Below the pieces are notes generated by a model that was given only the letters and a program-made list of their open reading frames with translations, made no database searches and was not told the origin of the DNA. Below, piece by piece: positions 40,675 to 52,095 of a stretch of 64,000 bases of DNA. How positions within the stretch are numbered: the first letter of the stretch is position 1; every line of letters begins with the position of its first letter. Made by a program: the position numbers and the translations under genes. The stretch is from assembly GCA_018136815.1 (NCBI GenBank), contig CM030938.1, positions 5,170,749 through 5,234,748 on the forward strand, written 5' to 3'. The stretch comes from Isochrysis galbana. Taxonomy: Eukaryota > Haptophyta > Isochrysidales > Isochrysidaceae.

Positions 40675-41296
40675 TGAACTAGCGTGCATGCAAATGCTGC
40701 TTGCTGGGTACAAAGGGTTGTGTCACGGAACTAGGCCGAAATGTCTATGCTCAGGTGTCTGGAGGAAGGGGCGTCTGTAGTGAAATGGTGTTTTGTGTCC
40801 GCTTAGCGTTTTCGCACATAACGTTAAAGTTATCGTCCATCTTTGTTGTTATCCATTCCAATCGCTTGAGTACTACATCATCAGCCGCCATTCCATTTAT
40901 AGACATGGTTGAGCACTGTGAGGTGGGTGCCTTTGCTCAAATACAATAAGATTTTTTGTGTACCGACACATCGCGTATTTGGAAACGAGGGGTACCAAAG
41001 GAAGGCAAACGACCTCTTTGGGGCTCAAGGGAGTAGCAGGTAGTTGACTATGTTCAAACGGTCAAAAAGTTTGAGTTGAGTTCGCGTTAGACTATTTTTA
41101 TACCACCTACTTATATCCCCCCACAAATTACAATCGGGGAAAACCCAGTGAGGCGGACCGACCTACGCACCTACGTCGGGCAGACTCACCAGGGAAAAGC
41201 ACCGGGGGGGGGGAGGGGGACCATCGACCCGGCAGTTAGGAGTTAAACACTAGTTCGTACCCGCGTATTCCCTCTCGAGACGTGCGCGCGCGCTTG
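40675..41296. other. Intergenic region with repeat fragment
   Basis: 40675-40950 may include the 3' end of the Fanzor element, where a guide RNA would be encoded; no clear structure is visible by eye. 41015-41150 has GGCAAACGACCTCTTTGGGG and ACAAATTACAATCGGGG, related to blocks at 25067-25290. 41196-41220 is G-rich. Confidence 0.4.
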
Positions 41297-43323
41297 ATGG
41301 CAAAGAAGTCCTCATCGCGCCGCGCGCCGCCCAGCCGGCCAGCCCGGCCGCCTGCCGCAAAGCTGTGGATCGGACTGCGGGCATCCCTCGCCGCGCTCGC
41401 CATCGCCGCCGCTGCCACCGTGTGGAAGCAGCAATTTGGCTCGCCGCCGGCAGCTGCGCCGCTCGGATCCACCCTCTCCTCACGGATGGCGGCGCCCAGT
41501 CCAGTTGAGCTGGAGGTCAGCCACGCATGTGAAGTGGCCAGGCAGCTCTGGGGAGGTGAAATGAGCTGCTCTGAGTTTTTAGCGCAGCACTGGGAGGCGT
41601 GGCCCAAGTTATCGCGTCCAGGGACCAATTGGACTCGCTCTCTCTTCTCGCCATCCGACGTTGAATGGATGATCCGACAGTGGCCTGTGCGCTTCCACAA
41701 GAACCACGGAACCGCTGTGCTGCAGAAGCCTGGATCTGGCTTCCTGGCACATGAGCGTACAAAGCGTGGTGATCCTGTCCCTGAGGACATACTACATGTG
41801 GCAATGCGGGAGGGCCTGACATTTGTGTGTCATAACCTGGAAGTCATGCACCCATCAATTGCGAGCCTCGTGCGCCATGTTGCCGCCTTCTTCCATGCAT
41901 ACACGCAGGTAAGTGTCAATTCACCCCCTACGAAAGGCAGTGCAGAAGTATCACCTACGTGCATTTGTGGACTGTTGGGAAAGAGACGGCTCACACATCT
42001 CGTCAAGTGCCCAACCCGCATGCCACCCTTCTTGTTGGTCCCCTTTTGGTCCTTTGAACGTAGGTCAACCTCTACTTTTCTCCCCCTGGGCTTGACATTG
42101 CCACTGCCCCTCATCAAGACGCGCATTCCGTCTTCATTGTGCAAGTGAGGGCTATCAGCACCTCGCACTCATTGGAAAGCCGCACACCTGCCTTCCTCTG
42201 AACCTCTCAAAGTTTGGCTCGTGGGCGATGCTGCGCAATTTCTCATGTGTGCGTTGTCTAATGCTAGCAAATTCGTCCTCTTCTTCATAATCCCATTGCT
42301 GTGTGCATGACGCAGATTTATGGGTCGAAGCATTGGACAGTGCACGCGCCAACGCATGGCAATCTGACATTCAAGGCACTGCAGCGTGGCAAGCGCGGCG
42401 AAGTGCTGCAACCTTCAGATAGCCGATTCATGACCGATCCGGTATTGTCCGCCACGTTACACCCGGGAGATGTGCTGTATGTACCACGAGCTTTCTATCA
42501 CTCTAGTGCCACAGTCTCGCCGCGAAGTTCGGGGCTAGTAGAGGCCATCGACATGGATGTGAAGGAGGGCCCTGGCGACGCTTCTGCAGACATCTCGCAA
42601 CGTATGGACTTGTTTGGCTCCGGTCCGCAGCCTTCTCTCGCTTTGACTATCGCTATCACTACTGAAGATGTTTTTGGCACGTGGTTGCACTTGCTTGGCG
42701 AGGCCCTACCGCACATCGCTCATCGTGCTGACGCGCCACGCGAGCTGCGCTCGCGAGGAGCGGCGGATAAGCTTTCTAGCACCCTGCGACGAATGGCAGC
42801 TGCACAACCTGGAGACGACTTGAGTGTGATGCTACGCGAGGCATTGCCAAGAGCTCTAATGGTTCCAGAAAACGTGGCCAAGCCGAGTGTCGGAAAGGTC
42901 CCGCGAATACTGAATCCCACCTTCGCATCAGGTGGAGAAGTTGACACCAACATTTGGCGCGCCCATGCATTATCTCTTTTGTCCGCCGCCATGGTGGCCG
43001 CGGGAATGGGCTCACCTGGGTGGGCCTTCTTGATTGACGGTACTCCGGATGCAGCTCAACGCGAGGCGATTTTCGAGGAGCTTGATGTGGTTCTTCGCCG
43101 TAAGCGCATACCGTGCCAGCTCAAGCTGGAGCAACTAGATAGGTTCTTGAGAGAGGTGGAAGAGGCACGTGAGCGCGCGGTGGCAAAAGATAGCAGTTTC
43201 GAAGAAGAACTACGGGGTGTCGACCTCGATAGCATCTTTGCCATCGAGAAGAGAACCAAGGAATATGCGCCTCAAGGGAAGATTTGGTACATGGTGGCCG
43301 AGTGGATCAAGCATGGTGGCTAA
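41297..43323 (+). CDS. JmjC/cupin-type 2-oxoglutarate oxygenase with N-terminal membrane anchor
   Basis: Three exons: 41297-41908, 42064-42144 and 42316-43323, GT-AG, all phase 0, 566 aa. The middle exon encodes VNLYFSPPGLD and HQDAHSVFIVQ, the HxD iron-binding pair (H221, D223) on the jelly-roll strand. The third exon opens with IYGSKHWTVH and has HPGDVLYVPRAFYHSSA with the third iron ligand, H293. This is the layout of ribosomal oxygenases (NO66/MINA, bacterial YcfD; cupin-4 family), which hydroxylate ribosomal proteins. The C-terminal 250 residues contain helices and a winged-helix-like tail, as in that family. Unusual: residues 28-50 (LWIGLRASLAALAIAAA) form a membrane anchor or leader after a basic start, so the protein probably acts in the secretory system or an organelle. 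Confidence 0.85.
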
Positions 43324-44183
43324 GTGGCCCACGTAAGAATCTCAATCGCATTCCAAGTGTATGATATGCTGAAAAAAGATCTGAAGATTTGGGATACCAC
43401 TGCTAGCGATACGGCGGAGAACTCATCGCCCGCACTCATGGCCCTTCACTCACGCCATCGCCTATAGCCTATAGCGTCCCCAAAAGAGACTAGTCTAGGT
43501 GAGGAGGGGTTGGTCAGAGCGATAGGAGCATCATATTTGTAGTGCATCTTGTAATAAAACATCTGAAGCTATTCAGGGCTAAAACTCCTACTAGCGGCCG
43601 GCCGTCATCGCCTACTATTCGCCACCGCCCCTTAGCCCCTTCCATCCGTCTCTTTCCCTTCCCCTTCCCCCCTTCGTTTCTTTGTCTTCGGTTTCCGGGA
43701 TTCGGCCCAGGTGCACTACCTTGGGCCTGGTACGCGAATCAGTGTAGCCAAACCTAGCGTCAGGTGTCAGGTTCGACGAGCCTAACGCACCCTGATAAGA
43801 GTGACGTCAGAGCCCTGACGTCAGGTTACAATACTTATAATATCGAACTTAGTTGTTATAATTCAAGTACAATAATGGTCAATGGTAGAAACTAGTTGGT
43901 ACACTTACTCCTCATCTTCAGATCTTCAGGCTCGTCCGGGCGCGGTCGAAAGTTGGGCACTCGGCCCGTTCGGCCCGGTGACGGTAGCGTGGTCGTCGGC
44001 GCCACACACGGCCGACTACGGCGCGATGCGCGCGGGCGGGGGCGGCGATTGGTGTTGCTGCTAGGGCGGCATATTTGGATATGGTGTCTGGCGAGGCATT
44101 CGATCCCAGTGCAAGACCGAGAAAGCGTCGGCAGCGCGCTCGGTAGCTGTGGGAAGTTGGGTACTCGAGCGCATCTCGGTACG
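43324..44183. other. Intergenic region, no supported gene
   Basis: 43755-43835 has two GTGACGTCAG/CCTGACGTCAGG palindromic cores like those at 20085-20115. 43920-44060 is GC-rich with open frames on both strands but no domain. Confidence 0.4.
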
Positions 44184-45148
44184 TTAACGTTGATGCGGTT
44201 TCTGCGCCAATGCCGATATTCGACAAGATGTGCGAGGCTGGAGAGAGCAATTGGCTCGGCAACTTGTTGTATTCAGGCCTCTCGGCGTGAATATAAGAGT
44301 ACTATTGACGGTGAGGGCGGAGTCGGCTAGGACTACGCCGTCGCGGTTATCAGAGACGCCGGAGCGACAAATCATTAAATCTCGAACGTAGAGACAGTGA
44401 CGCGGATAGAGCGGGGGCTCCGTCTCGACGATGCTCTCGGTGTCATGCGCTGTCACGTGCGCAATTGTTGCGGGCGGGGTCGGACTCGATGGAGGTGTCG
44501 GAATCGGAGGCGAAGCATCGAGCGTCGACATTGCCGCTACCGTGATTGGCGGCGAGGCGGTGGATGGCTCGAGAGGAGGGCTGACGTACCCTACGCCCCT
44601 TTTGTCATTCGGATGCCGCGGCTTCGCGAACATCTTGTCCCAGTCTTTTTCGAGGCGTGTTTGGGCTTCTGTCTTTGGCCTGCTGGTCAGCGTGGCCAGC
44701 TCCTCGGCGCGGATACCTTTCGCTCCCACGAACGCGATGGGGGCGACCGCGGCCGCGTAGTCCAGGCTCTCCTCGCGGCAACCGCCGGTCAACGCTTGTG
44801 CGTTGATTCCCGCCGCGATCTCGGAGTTGACGTTGGACCACTTTTGCTCGCCTGTTTTGGGGTCGACTCCGAAAGTTTGCCAATGTTGGCGCCTTTTGCG
44901 GAGAGACGTGGGAGTTGTCGGTTGTGGTGTGAGCGCGCGCGGCGGCGGCGGTGCCGTCCACGGTGAGAATGGGTCATGGAGATTAGTGTCGAGGCGGTCC
45001 AGCTGCGTAACGTTGTCGAGGTCGTAGTCGGTCTCTTTGTCGTCTGGGTCGTTGTCGTGGTCGATCTTTGAAGAAGATTCACTAGCTCCCCTCCCCGCCC
45101 CCTGAGTACCCCCAAGCCCCGAGTCTTCCGAGTCATCCTTTTGAGTCT
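44184..45148 (-). CDS. Open frame without start codon, possible retroelement remnant
   Basis: The minus strand is open for about 320 codons, from after a TAG near 45149 to the stop at 44184. It has no ATG in the first 170 codons. It encodes an acidic stretch (SSSKIDHDNDPDDKETDYDL), a Pro/Thr-rich part, then a better-ordered segment (QTFGVDPKTGEQKWSNVN, RLEKDWDKMFAKPRHPNDK) and a Pro/Thr-rich tail. The alternation of acidic, Pro-rich and basic parts resembles the spacer of a retroelement polyprotein, but no enzyme motif is present. It could equally be an internal exon of a host gene. Confidence 0.35.
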
Positions 45149-45755
45149 ACAAGTCCCTACGAGTCCCAATCAAGCGGTATCTGCTCGCCGCGCCCTTCCC
45201 TACGTCCTCCGTCCCTTCGATTCGCGTTCCGTGCCACTTCCCCGTCAATTTCACATGCCCGTCATTTGCCCTCCCCGTTCTCCCGATGAGCCCGTTCCGG
45301 GCTCCCCGGATGAGCCGTGCGCCGCGCTAGCCGCCGGTGCGCCTCCGGAGCTCGTTTCCAAAGAGGGAACGAGCTTCGCTCCGACACAACTAGGGCAGCA
45401 TATCTTGATTTGACGTTTCGTGCTGTCACTAGTTGAAATGGATAAGAAAAAGACCATGCCGTCATGCCGTCCGCCCGGTCGCGGTGCCAAATTAGCCGCT
45501 CTAGCCCTCGGTGACTAGTGGTTCACGTAAGCGTCTTGAGTTTTGTGCATACTTTCGTACACATTGAAGTGCAAAATTACGAGTTTGACTTATGGTCAAG
45601 TGTGCATAGAACCACGCCTTTTGAACCCAGTGAGCTGGAGTCACAAGCTTCCTCGCTATTCGATGTTTGTGCCTCGCATGAAGGGCCTCACTAAAAATAT
45701 ACCGGAGGGGGCCCGATTGTATTTCGCGCACCGTCTTCGAAGGCCTGAAATTCGG
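45149..45755. other. Intergenic region, no supported gene
   Basis: 45270-45380 has GC-rich repeats (CGATGAGCCCGTTCCGGGCTCCCCGG region) able to fold. 45695-45715 carries one unit of the ATACCGGAGGGG minisatellite. Confidence 0.35.
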
Positions 45756-46041
45756 TATTTTTCGAAAATTTCGCCGGAGAACCCCCCAATTTTTTTGTTG
45801 ATCCATCCTACCGGAACCTATAGGGAGCTTATTTAGCCCATCATTTGCCCATTGCAGCTGGTTCCCTCCGCACCCCCATAGTGAGTGACCGGGCTAAATA
45901 TTTTTGGAAAATTTTGCCGGAGGACCCCGGATTTTTTTTTGCTGATCTCTCATACCAGAACCTATAGGGAGCTTATTTAGGTCCTCGTTTGCCCATTACC
46001 GATGGTGCCCTTCGCACCCCTCTAGTGAGTGACCGGGCTAG
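45756..46041 (+). repeat. Tandem duplication, two 143-bp units
   Basis: 45756-45898 and 45899-46041 share TATTTTT, GAAAAT, CCTATAGGGAGCTTATTTAG, GTTTGCCCATT-type and TAGTGAGTGACCGGGCTA blocks in the same order. They differ by scattered substitutions. Not coding. Confidence 0.85.
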
Positions 46042-47434
46042 CAATAGGAAAAGGCCGCGTTCGAAGCAGAGGAGAAATGAACCCTCCAACTCCAAGCCCT
46101 CTTCTTTTTTTTGTTTTTTTGGGGGGGGGGGGATAAAGGTCTCTCGGGCTCCCATGGGAGAGGGGTGACCGGAGAAAAATCGAACCTGGGGGCGTCTAAG
46201 GCTAAGGCCTGGGGTTAGGGTTTTAGGTTTTTGTATCTCTTTCTCCGCCCTCCGCGAGCCCCCTCCCCTCCTCTCTGTATGTACATCATTCTATGTCATC
46301 AATTACACACATAGCCTCTGCACCCTCCCCACAACACCTCCTCTATCCTTTGCTGCCGGCTAACGGGCATGAGCCTCCGGCGTGGCAGGTGCTGGTATCT
46401 AGCTATGCCGTATGGCCCAATGCCAGAGACGGTAAACGGAACGACAACATCATCGTAACAAACACACCAATACCAATCACAGACACACCCCTCGCGAAAG
46501 TGCGTTGCTCCCTTTGCCGCTCTCACTCACCCAAAGGCCAAGACATCGATGGTAATGTGCGGTGGGAATGGCGATAGACTGACTCCGACTCGTCCATGAC
46601 GCCAATTCTAGTGCTAATGCACACAACACATCGACCCAGGGCATCTCGGCCATTGCTGTCGGTGATAATCGTCTACTATCCTACACATACATACACGCTA
46701 GAAGTGCTCCATGCATCTCCGGGGGCTGGCATTTCGCCCATCGGGAGGGGCGTCATTCTTGTTCAACTCCGAGACGAGTTCATGTCCCAGAGTGCATGCA
46801 AATTACCTCAAGCCGTTGTGGATGGCCGCCGTCCCCGAAATGGCAACTCAAGACCAAAGGGAGGATGAGAAATACACACAATTACTCCCGCAACGTGCCG
46901 CATGGAGTGAGATTCGGCTCCAGAGCGGCAGTTAGCGTGCCAGTCTATAGGAGAGCAAGCACATGCGTGGGGGTATAGTTGGCGATGATGATGTAGCCAA
47001 GGTCTGGGTCGGGAAACAGTGCTCTACGCCAGTCGAGGAAAAGAGCTAACGTTTGAGAAGCTCAACTCGAGCCACAGGATCGACCCGGTAAGCTCAACTC
47101 AGACTGACCGTTGCCCTGTTGACGAGAAGATGCCTGAAGACTTTGACAGGAGCTTTTTGCTCAACAAGCATGTTGGCGTTGCATAGCTCCAACTGTAATC
47201 GCAGTGCACCGGTAACACACCGGTGGAAAAATGCTGTAGCCCCGACGACTAATCGATGCAAAGATCAGGAGCAGGCTGCCACCCCAGGTGGTCAAGCATA
47301 TTGAGCGACTCCATCACGTGTCACATCCAAGGCTAACAAATTCACGTGAAAGCGTGCGTAGACAACCAATGCGTGGACTCACAGTGTACTCTCTCTATCG
47401 CCATCGAACGAATCCTAGTATCGAATGATCGTCT
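46042..47434. other. Intergenic region, no supported gene
   Basis: Contains a G12 run near 46120 and unique sequence after 46250. ORFs of 60-95 codons occur in several frames with no domain signal. Confidence 0.4.
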
Positions 47435-47845
47435 TTATGAAGGCGGTGATATGTTCGGGTCAACAATGTATGTTCGCGCTCGTTGTAAGCCGAATGCTGG
47501 CATGTGGTCAGCGACATCAAGTCGGATGGTACGCAGTACCCCTCCCTCCAGCACCATCCAAGGCCATAGCCCATCTGCCCCGGGTGCTGCTCGCGAATTC
47601 ATCCATGATACGACCCCATCCGGGGCGATCACCGCCACCGGCAGCATTGAAGGCCCCGCATCCTTGTGCACTTGTCGCGGCCTCCATGGATTCAAGACCT
47701 CTGCCTGCGCGTTTCCGATCGCGATCTCATTCACGTCATCCCCACCCTTTTTCTGCTTGGCCCCATCTCTAGCGATGTAGTCTGGCTTTTGGATCGGATC
47801 AAAGGGTTTCACCTTGCCCGCGCTGGTGAAGCCGCCCCGTCCCAT
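47435..47845 (-). CDS. Small hypothetical ORF (136 aa)
   Basis: A minus-strand frame from ATG at 47845 with balanced, protein-like composition (KPFDPIQKPDYIARDG, MLPVAVIAPDGVVSWMNSR, WPWMVLEGGVLRTIRLDV) and no low-complexity run. It starts right beside the G-tract region, so the true 5' end may be missing. Not recognised. The opposite-strand frames over the same bases are weaker. Confidence 0.35.
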   Translation of the reverse strand: MGRGGFTSAGKVKPFDPIQKPDYIARDGAKQKKGGDDVNEIAIGNAQAEVLNPWRPRQVHKDAGPSMLPVAVIAPDGVVSWMNSRAAPGADGLWPWMVLEGGVLRTIRLDVADHMPAFGLQRARTYIVDPNISPPS

Positions 47846-47904
47846 GCTCGCGGCGCGGCGGCCTCAAGAGCGTGGAGGGGCGGTGTTGGCGAGGTGGGCG
47901 CAGG

Positions 47905-48055
47905 TGGCGGCGGCGGCGCGGGGGGGGGGGGGGGGGGGGGGGGGAGGGGGCGGGGGGGGAGGGGGGGGGCGGAGGGGCTGGGGGGGCGGGGGCGGGGGCG
48001 GGGGGGCGCATCGAGGGGGGGCGCTCGCGCGGGGGGGGGGGGGGGGGAGGGGGTG
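47905..48055 (+). repeat. Long interrupted poly-G tract
   Basis: About 150 bp are nearly pure G with occasional A or C, including an unbroken run of more than 20 G. The strand would form G-quadruplexes. Frames across it encode only Gly/Ala/Arg or Pro runs and are not genes. Confidence 0.9.
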
Positions 48056-49742
48056 TGGCATCGAGTAACGAGCGATGCCCAGCGTTGTTACTGTCCTCTC
48101 GCCGTTGCAGGCCCGAGGCGGCGGTCTTCTCTCTCCCTTCCTCTCCCTCTTCTCGTCAGACTCCCCCCCCCCCTCCCTTTTTCTTGACCTCGTGTTCCAT
48201 AGAGGAGGGGGAGGAAGACTTTTTGGCGGTTTTGAGAAGCAACGAGGGAGGAGGAGCTGTGAGTTGTCTGCTCCCTCCCTCCTGCGCCTTCCTCCTTGTC
48301 GACGGCCCGCAAATGTCGCGCCAATGCCGACCCATTGTGGCAATGGGCGTTTCGGCGGACGGCGTGGGACATTCGACGAAACGCCGGCACACGCCCCGCC
48401 ACATGTTCAACCAGAATCCTTTCGGAACGGCCGGTGTCCATTCACTCGCAATTGTTCCTCCATCTCTAGACTCGAAAGCTCTACTTTGGCGTACTTTAGT
48501 GGCGCAGTTTGCACCCACTTCTTCTACGCGTTTTTGTACTCGTAAGGAGCAGGGGAAATGAACGGCTCCGTCTGCTACTCGCCGCCCTTGCTTCACGTAG
48601 AACGTGTGTGCCTCATCTCTTGGGGTATCTAGAGCCTGAGCGCATCTTAGACTAACCTATTGGCTAGCTGGTTTGTGCTAAGATGGTACGCGGTGCGTGG
48701 GGCTCGTAGTTTTGTGTACGAGGCTAAAGCCGCTCGGGCTTGATACCCCATCCCTGAGCACCTCTTCACCATTTGCGTGTTATAGCGGAGTAGACATTTC
48801 TGACCCCCCACACTAGAATTGCGCAGGCTGTACCCACCCTGGCACGGGGCTTTCCAGGCTAGTGCTGGCTCCCGCCGCGATGGCGTCGGCTGTCCGGAGT
48901 CCCGGAGTTGTTGCGCTACGGTGTCGCGCGCATATATGCGGACTGCCCAGGGACTGGGTTTTAACACTAAACCAGGATTTTCGGCCTAGAACACCCTCTG
49001 AGGAAGGTGTTAACACATCCTTGATGATCAGGGTGTTAACATAAACAGCTGTTAAAACGGAGATCCGGTGTTAAAAAAGGGGCTAGTGTAATTATAATTA
49101 GAGTATGCTAAGATATGTCGCCACAATACAATAGTAGATTGTAGATAGTAGTAGTAGTAGTTAGTAGTCCGTGCTATCGTCCCCCCCCCCCCCCTCCCCC
49201 TCTAGCGCCCGAGCCTGTTCCCCCGCCGCCCGCTACGATGCCCACACTCTTCAAGTGGACATACTCGGGCGCGGATGCTGGACGGCACGCCGAACAGCGT
49301 GCTTACGCTGGCCTCCCGTGCACCATTATGAACCTTGATGGAGGACTGTGTCGCAGCCCGCACGCACGCACGAATATAATATGTGAGGCAAAAGATGTTA
49401 TGGTGTTAGTTATGGTATGTATATGTTACAGGAGCTGATAGCGTACAGCGCGATAGCGACCCAAATTACTAGTATTTCTTATCCATCCGTGTCTCCTTTC
49501 GCACATACATAGATAGTCATGGTTGTGCGTTGTACACCTACGTAGTGCACACTAGACACTAGCACACTAGCACACATTCTTGTACTTGTGCCTTGTGCTC
49601 GCGCGCTCGCGCTCGGCGAGCCGCGTGGCGGCAGCCGGAGGCACGGCGCCCCGTGCTACGTGCTACTTGTATTAGTATTAGTGGGTAGTGGTTCCATTCG
49701 CCGCGAGTGCGGTAAGAATATTAAAAGGTTTTTTTTTCAAGG
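48056..49742. other. Intergenic region, no supported gene
   Basis: 48300-48560 has open frames on both strands (for example a plus-strand one with LLVDGPQMSRQCRPIVAMG) that may be a decayed coding piece. 48950-49075 repeats GGTGTTAAC and TTTAACAC. 49141-49165 has a TAG repeat, and 49180-49200 is C-rich. Confidence 0.35.
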
Positions 49743-49868
49743 CAGGGGCTGAGGTTGAGTGTGCAGGCCCACCCAGGGGGTGTCTGCGATGGAGGAAGGG
49801 GGGAACGAGGCCCCCATGACCCTATCAATTTTACTGATAGTTGTAAGTTGTTTTACTGATAGTTGAGT
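49743..49868 (-). repeat. Dispersed palindromic repeat, inverted copy
   Basis: The reverse complement matches 32009-32125: CTATCAGTAAAATTGATAGG, GGTCATGGGGGCC, CCATCGCAGACACCC and GGGTGGGCCTGCAC. Right after it, TTTTACTGATAGTTGAG partly duplicates the palindrome. Confidence 0.85.
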
Positions 49869-50868
49869 CCCAACTCGTTTATGGCGGCTCTTAATTTGGG
49901 GGCGCAGGGTAGTGGTAGTGGATACCGGTCTAGTAGTAGGTGTTAGCCCCGAACCTTCAGATGTCAAATGTTTTTCGCCGGGGCTTTCCGCTCACGGTCA
50001 AAAAATGCTCCTCCCCCCCCACCCAAAATTAGTATTACTACTAGTACTCAAATAAATAAATAAATAAATAAAATCAATGTTATATCCTAGCCAACCCCAC
50101 TAGCTAATTGGACACAACTTTTCCGTCCCGGAATCCCGCCATGCCTGACGAGCCAGGTGTCCGAGTGCTACCGGGGGGAGGGGGCACCGCCCCCTCCCCT
50201 CGATATTTGTCCTCCCCCCAGTGCATGCACCGACCCCGCGCACCCCTACAGCGCGTCCTCTCCTCGAGTCCACGCTGGGGGAAAACCCCTTTCGGGTAAA
50301 AGCAACGCGGGGGGGGGGGGGGGGCACTCGTGAGATAGGGGCCCAGAAGCGCTAATCTCCCTCGCTAGTGCGAGTGGCCACGGCGAGCCGCGGCCCTTCC
50401 CTCCTGGCTCTGGCGCCCCCGTCTTCTCTTACCCAAACGGGGCGAGAAGACACGTTACTGCCGGAGGGGAGAGCTGCCGCTCCCCCCTCCCCTCCCTCTT
50501 CCCTTTTCCTCCTCTCTTCCCTGCGGCGGGGGCCCATGGCTCAGGTCCCCAGATGGCCTGCAGGGCCTGGGAGCACAGCTCAGGGGGCAGGTGAGGCTGG
50601 GGCATGGCCCTGGCCCATCCTGCCTCTCCCTCGCTGGCGCTCCGCGGCCCTGCGGGTCGACTGGAGCTGGTTGGGGGGTCCTGAACAGGGGGGCCCAGGG
50701 GGAGGAGGGGCTGGTCAGAGGAATGGGCAGGCCACGACGGGCCAGGGCGGGCGAGTCAAGCGGGCCTGTAGGGAGAGGAATGGGTCAGCAGGGCTGTGTG
50801 CTCCTGGCAGGCCATCAGGCGTGCCAGGAGAGTGGGTGGATCCTCCCCCATGGCAGGGGAGGAGTGGA
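49869..50868. other. Intergenic region with microsatellite and G/C-rich DNA
   Basis: An (AAAT)n-type microsatellite lies at about 50050-50072 (ATAAATAAATAAATAAATAA). There is a G run near 50310. The open frame from 50536 over 50900 is Gly/Pro/Arg-rich and runs into the palindromic repeat, so it is not supported as a gene. Confidence 0.45.
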
Positions 50869-50925
50869 GAGAGAGGGGGGCTCGTGCCCCCCCATGGGCG
50901 AACTAAGTATAAACTTAGTTGACTA
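50869..50925 (+). repeat. Palindromic repeat family member (AACTAAGTATAAACTTAGTT)
   Basis: The unit is GGGGGGCTCGTGCCCCCC, then CATGGGCG, then AACTAAGTATAAACTTAGTT. It contains two adjacent hairpins. An almost identical copy lies inverted at 55531-55588, and diverged copies at about 20275, 33592 and 63800. Confidence 0.9.
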
Positions 50926-51131
50926 CTAGTACTCAAGAAGCCCTGTGTGATGTTTGACCGCCCACCTCTACGCGCGAGGTCCGCCTCGTTACGACAGGCT
51001 CTCTCTTACCTGCAATTTGAATGGAGTAGGTGCCTTAAAGAAAAACAAACGATTTCCTACCGCCCACAGTGTTTGTCTCGGACGCCCAGCCAAGTGTTTA
51101 TAAGACATGCTATGTATCCGTGGACATGCGC

Positions 51132-51387
51132 ATGAGCTATGCATCCTTCATTGCCGACTTGTCCGCAATATCAACTTCGCTGTCGAAGGCTACACATGAC
51201 ACGGCAGTCAGCGGGCCCGTGCAGCGCACGGCGCAGTACGCCCCGTAAAATGCCCCAACCTTCAATGGCCCCTCCCATCCGATCACCCTGTGCAATGCAG
51301 CAAGAGGAATTGCAGGACAAGTGGTGGGTAAGATGCTTGGAATGGGTCTTCAGCCTCGCAATATGAGAACGAAGGTGCTGACAAGAG
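51132..51387 (+). pseudogene. Short coding-like stretch with an internal stop
   Basis: The frame from ATG 51132 encodes MSYASFIADLSAISTSLSKA, meets TAA at 51246, and resumes with protein-like sequence (ITLCNAARGIAGQVVGKMLG) up to about 51395, where GTAAGC could be a splice donor. Either two exons of a small gene or a decayed gene. No family recognised. Confidence 0.25.
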
Positions 51388-52095
51388 ATGGTTGGTAAGC
51401 GTACCATCAGCTATAATCCCCGAATCCGAGAGAACCTTGTTTCGATGTGCTCAATGGGCTATGGCTACGGAACATGTTCCTGGAATGCATTAGCAGACAA
51501 ACGCAAAGGGGGAGCTGTGAGCCACGCTACCTATTTCGCACGGCCGCTGACTGATGCATTGAAAGCATCATTAACCGCAAAAAAACCTATATCGTGGCTA
51601 TCAGATATTGTTATTGCACCCAAGCGAACCCTGCGATGCGGAGGGTCAAGCCCCGCCGGGTTTAGAAGAGTGCTACGTGTTTGGCTAAGACTCGATGCGC
51701 AGCTCGTGGTAGTCGCGCACAATTTTGGTAGGAGGGAACAAGTGCTGTCTAATGGAGATGCATTCGCAAATTCAGATGTCAGCGACTTGGATCAAATCCT
51801 CCTGATTTCAGGGTTGGATTTGAACGTGCAACTCCAACTTCCGATCAACTGCAACAAAGAGCAGCATTGGAGTGAGAGCACGAAGACAAATGACTACCGT
51901 CTTAAGCTGCATTCTCAGGAGTATCGAATGCAGAGAGAAGCCGGCGAAAATATAGCACGATGTACCAGGGCTTGGCGCAGGTTTGGTTCCCAGCGTCAGG
52001 CAGGAAAAATCGTGCATGTGCGTGGAGCTAGATGTGCAGCGGAAGTGCCCAATTCGAAAGGCATCGTGGGTTCAGCACACCGAGAAATCCGATAA
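51388..52095 (+). CDS. Hypothetical ORF (235 aa)
   Basis: A plus-strand frame of 235 codons from ATG 51388. Amino-acid use is balanced, with hydrophobic strands (RLDAQLVVVAHNFG, LDQILLISGLDLNVQLQLP) followed by a basic tail. No motif is recognised. It lies between repeat-rich blocks. The upstream coding-like stretch ends in a different frame at its start, so the two could be exons of one gene with an unseen join. Confidence 0.4.
   Translation: MVGKRTISYNPRIRENLVSMCSMGYGYGTCSWNALADKRKGGAVSHATYFARPLTDALKASLTAKKPISWLSDIVIAPKRTLRCGGSSPAGFRRVLRVWLRLDAQLVVVAHNFGRREQVLSNGDAFANSDVSDLDQILLISGLDLNVQLQLPINCNKEQHWSESTKTNDYRLKLHSQEYRMQREAGENIARCTRAWRRFGSQRQAGKIVHVRGARCAAEVPNSKGIVGSAHREIR

Noticed and set aside
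47666-48561. Overlapping long ORFs (173 and 229 codons) across the poly-G tract
   Set aside because: They exist only because G runs contain no stops; most of each protein is Gly/Arg or Ala.
50368-50922. 184-codon plus-strand ORF
   Set aside because: Biased Gly/Pro/Arg composition, ends inside the palindromic repeat, and no ordered segment.
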